A stretch of 64,000 nucleotides of DNA from Martinezella multihospitum (GTDB lineage Bacteria; Pseudomonadota; Alphaproteobacteria; Rhizobiales; Rhizobiaceae), in contig NZ_FMAG01000009.1 in NCBI RefSeq assembly GCF_900094585.1, forward strand, positions 186,001-250,000, given 5' to 3'. The position numbers and the translations under genes are program-made. The notes below the pieces were generated by a model. The model saw only the letters and a program-made list of their open reading frames with translations, ran no database searches and was not told where the DNA came from. This document shows positions 61,288 to 64,000 of the stretch, piece after piece. The stretch's first letter is position 1. Every line of letters begins with the position of its first letter.

Positions 61288-61866
61288 CTATCGATTCTTG
61301 CCGGGAACCCAGAGAACATCGGCCTGGCCACGATCATTGGCATGCCGTGCTGCAACAAACAGAAAATCGGAGAGGCGATTGATATATTTCAGCGCGGCCG
61401 GACTAACGCGTTCGCCCTCGCTGCGCGATAACGCCACCATGAGGCGCTCGGCGCGTCGGGCGATCGTGCGGGCAAGGTGCAGGTGGGCGGAAGCCGGGCT
61501 GCCGGCGGGCAGGACGAAGGATCGCAACGGTTCGAGATCGGCGTTGAGCCGGTCGATGTCGTGTTCGAGGCGTTCGACTTGATGGTCGACAATGCGCAAG
61601 GGCTCGTAGGCCGGCGGCTCATCGGTTTCCGGCGTCGAAAGATCGGCGCCGAGATCGAAGAGATCGTTCTGGATCCGTATCAGCATGGCGTCGATCTCCG
61701 GCATGTCCGACGTATGCAGCCGGGCGACGCCGATGGCGGAATTGGCCTCATCGACCGTGCCGTAGCTTTCGACGCGCAAATCGTGTTTCAGCCGCCTCGG
61801 GCCGGCTGCAAGGCCTGTCGTGCCGTCGTCGCCGGTTTTGGTATAGATCTTGTTGAGCTTGACCAT
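61288..61866 (-). CDS. pduO: Cob(I)yrinic acid a,c-diamide adenosyltransferase, PduO type
   Basis: 192 residues. PduO-type ATP:corrinoid adenosyltransferase: KIYTKTGDDGTTGLAAGPRRLKHDLRVESYGTVDEANSAIG at the N-terminus (ATP binding), VLPAGSPASAHLHLARTIARRAER, and RLSDFLFVAARHAN near the end. It makes adenosylcobalamin from cob(I)alamin; in alphaproteobacteria it often serves methylmalonyl-CoA mutase. It and the HIG1 protein 13 bases upstream form one unit. Confidence 0.94.
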   Translation of the reverse strand: MVKLNKIYTKTGDDGTTGLAAGPRRLKHDLRVESYGTVDEANSAIGVARLHTSDMPEIDAMLIRIQNDLFDLGADLSTPETDEPPAYEPLRIVDHQVERLEHDIDRLNADLEPLRSFVLPAGSPASAHLHLARTIARRAERLMVALSRSEGERVSPAALKYINRLSDFLFVAARHANDRGQADVLWVPGKNR

Positions 61867-61879
61867 CGTCTTCCAGTGG

Positions 61880-62083
61880 TTAGGCCGGGCGGCCGCCGCC
61901 CGTCAGCCAGAGCGTCAGCATGATCAGGATGACCGCGACAGCCTGCAGCAGCACGCGCAGCTGCATCAGCCGGTTCGAAAGGTTCGGGTTGTCGCCTTTC
62001 ATCATGTTCAGCAGGCCGTGAATGAGAACGATCGCGACAAGTCCCATGACAATGATGGCGGCAACATAGGTAACGGTCGACAT
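61880..62083 (-). CDS. Small two-helix membrane protein (HIG1 domain)
   Basis: 67 residues, two membrane helices: TYVAAIIVMGLVAIVLIHGL and LRVLLQAVAVILIMLTLWLTGG, linked by MKGDNPNLSNRLMQ. This matches the hypoxia-induced protein (HIG_1_N) domain; in eukaryotes such proteins associate with respiratory supercomplexes. Precise role in bacteria uncertain. GGAG upstream of the ATG; followed by pduO. Confidence 0.85.
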   Translation of the reverse strand: MSTVTYVAAIIVMGLVAIVLIHGLLNMMKGDNPNLSNRLMQLRVLLQAVAVILIMLTLWLTGGGRPA

Positions 62084-62159
62084 GGCTCCTCCACCCTTGT
62101 CTTCAGAATGGCCCGGCGTTCCAACGGAAGCTCCAAGTCACTCAATGTCATCACTTCAA

Positions 62160-62208
62160 GCAATCCCGAGCGGAAAAGGCGCTGCGCGCTTGTCCTGGGT
62201 TGCTCTAA
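62160..62208. repeat. Rhizobial palindromic repeat, divergent copy 3
   Basis: GCAATCCC (62160-62167) with GGGTTGC (62197-62203), CGGAAAAGGCGCTGCGCGCTTG inside, ending CTCTAA. Related to copies at 17189 and 35425. The right edge overlaps the stop codon (TAG, 62205-62207) of the SDR gene. Confidence 0.65.
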
Positions 62209-63038
62209 TCCAGCCGGCGCATCAGACGATAGAAAAGGTTAGCCGGCAATAGCCTTTTCAGAAGAACACCCTGCTTGGCGGGCGTCGTGACCAGATAATG
62301 CGGGCGTGGATTGCTCACGTTCAAAGCGGATTTTAGCACATCATAGACCGCTTCCGGGCCTAATTTATGTTTATTGATCGGGCCTGATCCATCAAGCCGT
62401 TTCAGCTGCCTGCGGTATTCCACCGCATGGGGCGAGCCTTCGAGGTCGATGTGCTCGTTGATCTTGGCGAGCGCATTGGCGGTAAAGCGCGTCGCGATCG
62501 GGCCGGGCTCGATGAGGCTCACATGGATGCCGCTATCCTGCAGCTCCATTCTGAGCGTGATCGTCAGCCCTTCGAGGGCGAATTTCGAGGCGGTATAGGC
62601 GCCGCGGAAGCGATAGGGAACCAGCCCGAGAATGGAGGAGCAGTTGACGATGCGGCCATGGCCCTGTTTGCGCATCAGCGGCAGGATCTGGCGGGTCAGC
62701 TCGTGCCAGCCGAAGAAATTCGTCTCGAACTGTTCGCGCAGCACATCGGTCGTCAGATCTTCTACCGCGCCCGGCTGCCCATAGGCGCCATTGTTGAAGA
62801 GGGCGTCGATGCGGTCGCCCGTGCGCTCGCGCACCGTCGCCACGGCGGCGGAAATGGTCTCGGACTTCGTATAGTCGAGGAGCAGCGCTTCGATGCCGTC
62901 GGCTGTGAGGGGCACGAGGTCTTCCGGCTTGCGCACGGTTGCAAAGACGCGCCATCCGTCGGCTTTCAGCGCCCGTGCGCAATAAGCGCCGATGCCGGAG
63001 GAGCAACCAGTGACGAGGATCGTGCGTTGTTCCGTCAT
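62205..63038 (-). CDS. Short-chain dehydrogenase/reductase
   Basis: 277 residues. Rossmann motif ILVTGCSSGIGAYCARAL (TGxxxGIG), NNGAYGQ (NAG-equivalent), catalytic Ser in NCSSILGL, and YTASKFALEG with catalytic Tyr and Lys. Classical SDR; the coenzyme is probably NADP (Arg after the first strand, VRKPED). Substrate unknown. A TTG at 63059 is an alternative start. Divergent from the YihY gene. Confidence 0.9.
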   Translation of the reverse strand: MTEQRTILVTGCSSGIGAYCARALKADGWRVFATVRKPEDLVPLTADGIEALLLDYTKSETISAAVATVRERTGDRIDALFNNGAYGQPGAVEDLTTDVLREQFETNFFGWHELTRQILPLMRKQGHGRIVNCSSILGLVPYRFRGAYTASKFALEGLTITLRMELQDSGIHVSLIEPGPIATRFTANALAKINEHIDLEGSPHAVEYRRQLKRLDGSGPINKHKLGPEAVYDVLKSALNVSNPRPHYLVTTPAKQGVLLKRLLPANLFYRLMRRLD

Positions 63039-63149
63039 GGGAAGATGATTCCTGTACAAACCGGAACTCGTTTCCCATATTCAGGAACCCGATACAATCG
63101 ACAACCGGCGGTATCAGCCGGATGAATGCCGACGCCAAGCGGAGATGGA

Positions 63150-64000
63150 ATGCCGACAGCCCTGCGGACGATTTACAAGGTGATCTACGACGCAGTGTTC
63201 CATTTCGTCGAGGATGACGGGTTCGCCATGGCGAGCCATGTAGCATTGTCGACGCTGCTGGCGGTTTTCCCCTTCCTGATCTTCGGCACGGCGCTGGCAA
63301 GCTTTCTCGGTGCCAGCCAGTTTTCCTCGACGGCCGTGCATCTGATCTTCGATACCTGGCCGGAGGCGATCGCCAAGCCGCTCGCCGATCAGGTCGTGCA
63401 GGTGCTGACCATTCCGCGCGGCGGGCTCTTGACGATCTCCGTACTTGCAGCCGCCTATTTCGCCTCGAACGGCGTCGAGGCTCTGCGCATATCGCTGAAC
63501 CGCGCCTATCGCGTGCCCGAGACACGACCGTGGTATTTCAATCGCCTTGCGAGCCTTGGCTATGTGCTGATTGCGGTGCTGATCTTCGCGATCCTCAGCA
63601 TCCTGCTGGTCGCCGTGCCTTTGGCGCTCAACTACACAAGGCAATGGCTGCCGAAGCTTGCCGATATCCTTGAGATCGTCTTCAGCTGGCGAATCTACGG
63701 CACGATCTTCCTGCTGCTGGCCGGCCTGATGATCCTGCATCTTTGGCTGGCGGCCGGCCGCAGGCGTGTGCTCGACGTCATCCCCGGCGTGATCCTGACT
63801 CTGGTCTTCTGGTCGATCGGCGCTCTACTCTTTGCCTATTATCTCTCGACCTTCGCCAATTATACCGCCACCTATGCCGGCCTGGCTTCGGTGATGATCG
63901 TCCTGATCTTCCTCTATATGCTGGCCGTGATCTTCATCATGGGGGCGGAGATCAATGCGGCGCTGATGAAGTTCCGCGTGCGTCGTCTGCTGTTCGGCAA
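63150..64000 (+). CDS. YihY/virulence factor BrkB-family membrane protein (partial at window edge)
   Basis: At least 283 residues; the gene runs off the right end. Six membrane helices expected (four visible from about 30, 85, 130 and 180). HVALSTLLAVFPFLIFGTALASFLG is typical of the UPF0761/YihY family, and YAGLASVMIVLIFLYMLAVIFIMGAEINAAL is its C-terminal signature. GGAG lies five bases before the ATG. Members are inner-membrane proteins of unknown function, sometimes linked to serum resistance. Confidence 0.88.
   Translation, partial: MPTALRTIYKVIYDAVFHFVEDDGFAMASHVALSTLLAVFPFLIFGTALASFLGASQFSSTAVHLIFDTWPEAIAKPLADQVVQVLTIPRGGLLTISVLAAAYFASNGVEALRISLNRAYRVPETRPWYFNRLASLGYVLIAVLIFAILSILLVAVPLALNYTRQWLPKLADILEIVFSWRIYGTIFLLLAGLMILHLWLAAGRRRVLDVIPGVILTLVFWSIGALLFAYYLSTFANYTATYAGLASVMIVLIFLYMLAVIFIMGAEINAALMKFRVRRLLFG

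Overview
The window reads as a stretch of chromosome from an alphaproteobacterium of the Rhizobiaceae, most likely Rhizobium in the broad sense. Supporting evidence seen here: GC-rich coding with dense, short-gap operons; the gene orders aroK-aroB-CorC-like, bolA/J-protein-cobS-cobT and ftsE-ftsX; an ALAS-type hemA; a single-domain CpdR; a TIGR02302/DUF4175 protein; a CTTGAC-N17-CTATAG promoter in front of rpmB; and copies of palindromic intergenic repeats typical of rhizobial genomes. It is almost entirely housekeeping chromosome; there are no rRNA genes, no CRISPR array, no prophage and no recognisable insertion sequence.

Layout. 1-3.6 kb: tamB (cut by the window edge) and tamA for outer-membrane assembly, then a glycine-zipper lipoprotein with a strong terminator. 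3.8-7.6 kb: a three-gene molybdenum hydroxylase operon (coxS-coxL-coxM order) whose large subunit has the form II AYRGAGR motif. 7.8-17.1 kb: hemA, a secreted alginate-lyase-like protein, a serine/threonine dehydratase, dxr, a BON protein, an Ivy-type lysozyme inhibitor, two small enzymes, tRNA-Arg(CCT), and a penicillin-binding DD-carboxypeptidase. 17.2-25.8 kb: a His-rich COG0523 GTPase, TusA-like and L,D-transpeptidase genes, accA, xerD with a small overlapping membrane-protein gene, then aroK-aroB-CorC. 25.8-27.0 kb is the one clearly foreign-looking patch: an AT-rich leader with 33-bp-spaced repeats followed by a helix-turn-helix/Fic pair (mobile mystery proteins A and B). 27.0-34.4 kb: bolA and a divergent J-domain protein, cobS-cobT, lipoprotein and hydrolase genes, a YhhQ-type transporter and rpmB.

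34.6-49.6 kb: DUF3108, a drug/metabolite exporter, an esterase, cupin-gloB, a methyltransferase, hisC-tyrC, GNAT, DUF2125, ChaC, plsC, YdcF, ftsEX, hpt and cpdR. 49.7-64 kb: the DUF4175 protein, lysA-lptM-argH, a TlpA-like thioredoxin, a TPR plus ATP-grasp-like protein, 3-hydroxybutyryl-CoA dehydrogenase with etfBA, a PduO-type adenosyltransferase, a HIG1-type small membrane protein, an SDR and a YihY/BrkB membrane protein cut by the right edge.

Functional themes are cell-envelope building (Tam, LDT, DD-carboxypeptidase, LptM, FtsEX, PlsC, XerD), aromatic, lysine and arginine amino-acid synthesis, tetrapyrrole and cobalamin metabolism (hemA, cobST, PduO) and acyl-CoA oxidation (hbd, etfBA). 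The best candidates for new biology are the mobile-mystery A/B pair with its phased repeats, the TPR/ATP-grasp protein, the overlapping hairpins between rpmB and yhhQ, and the palindromic operator in front of etfBA.
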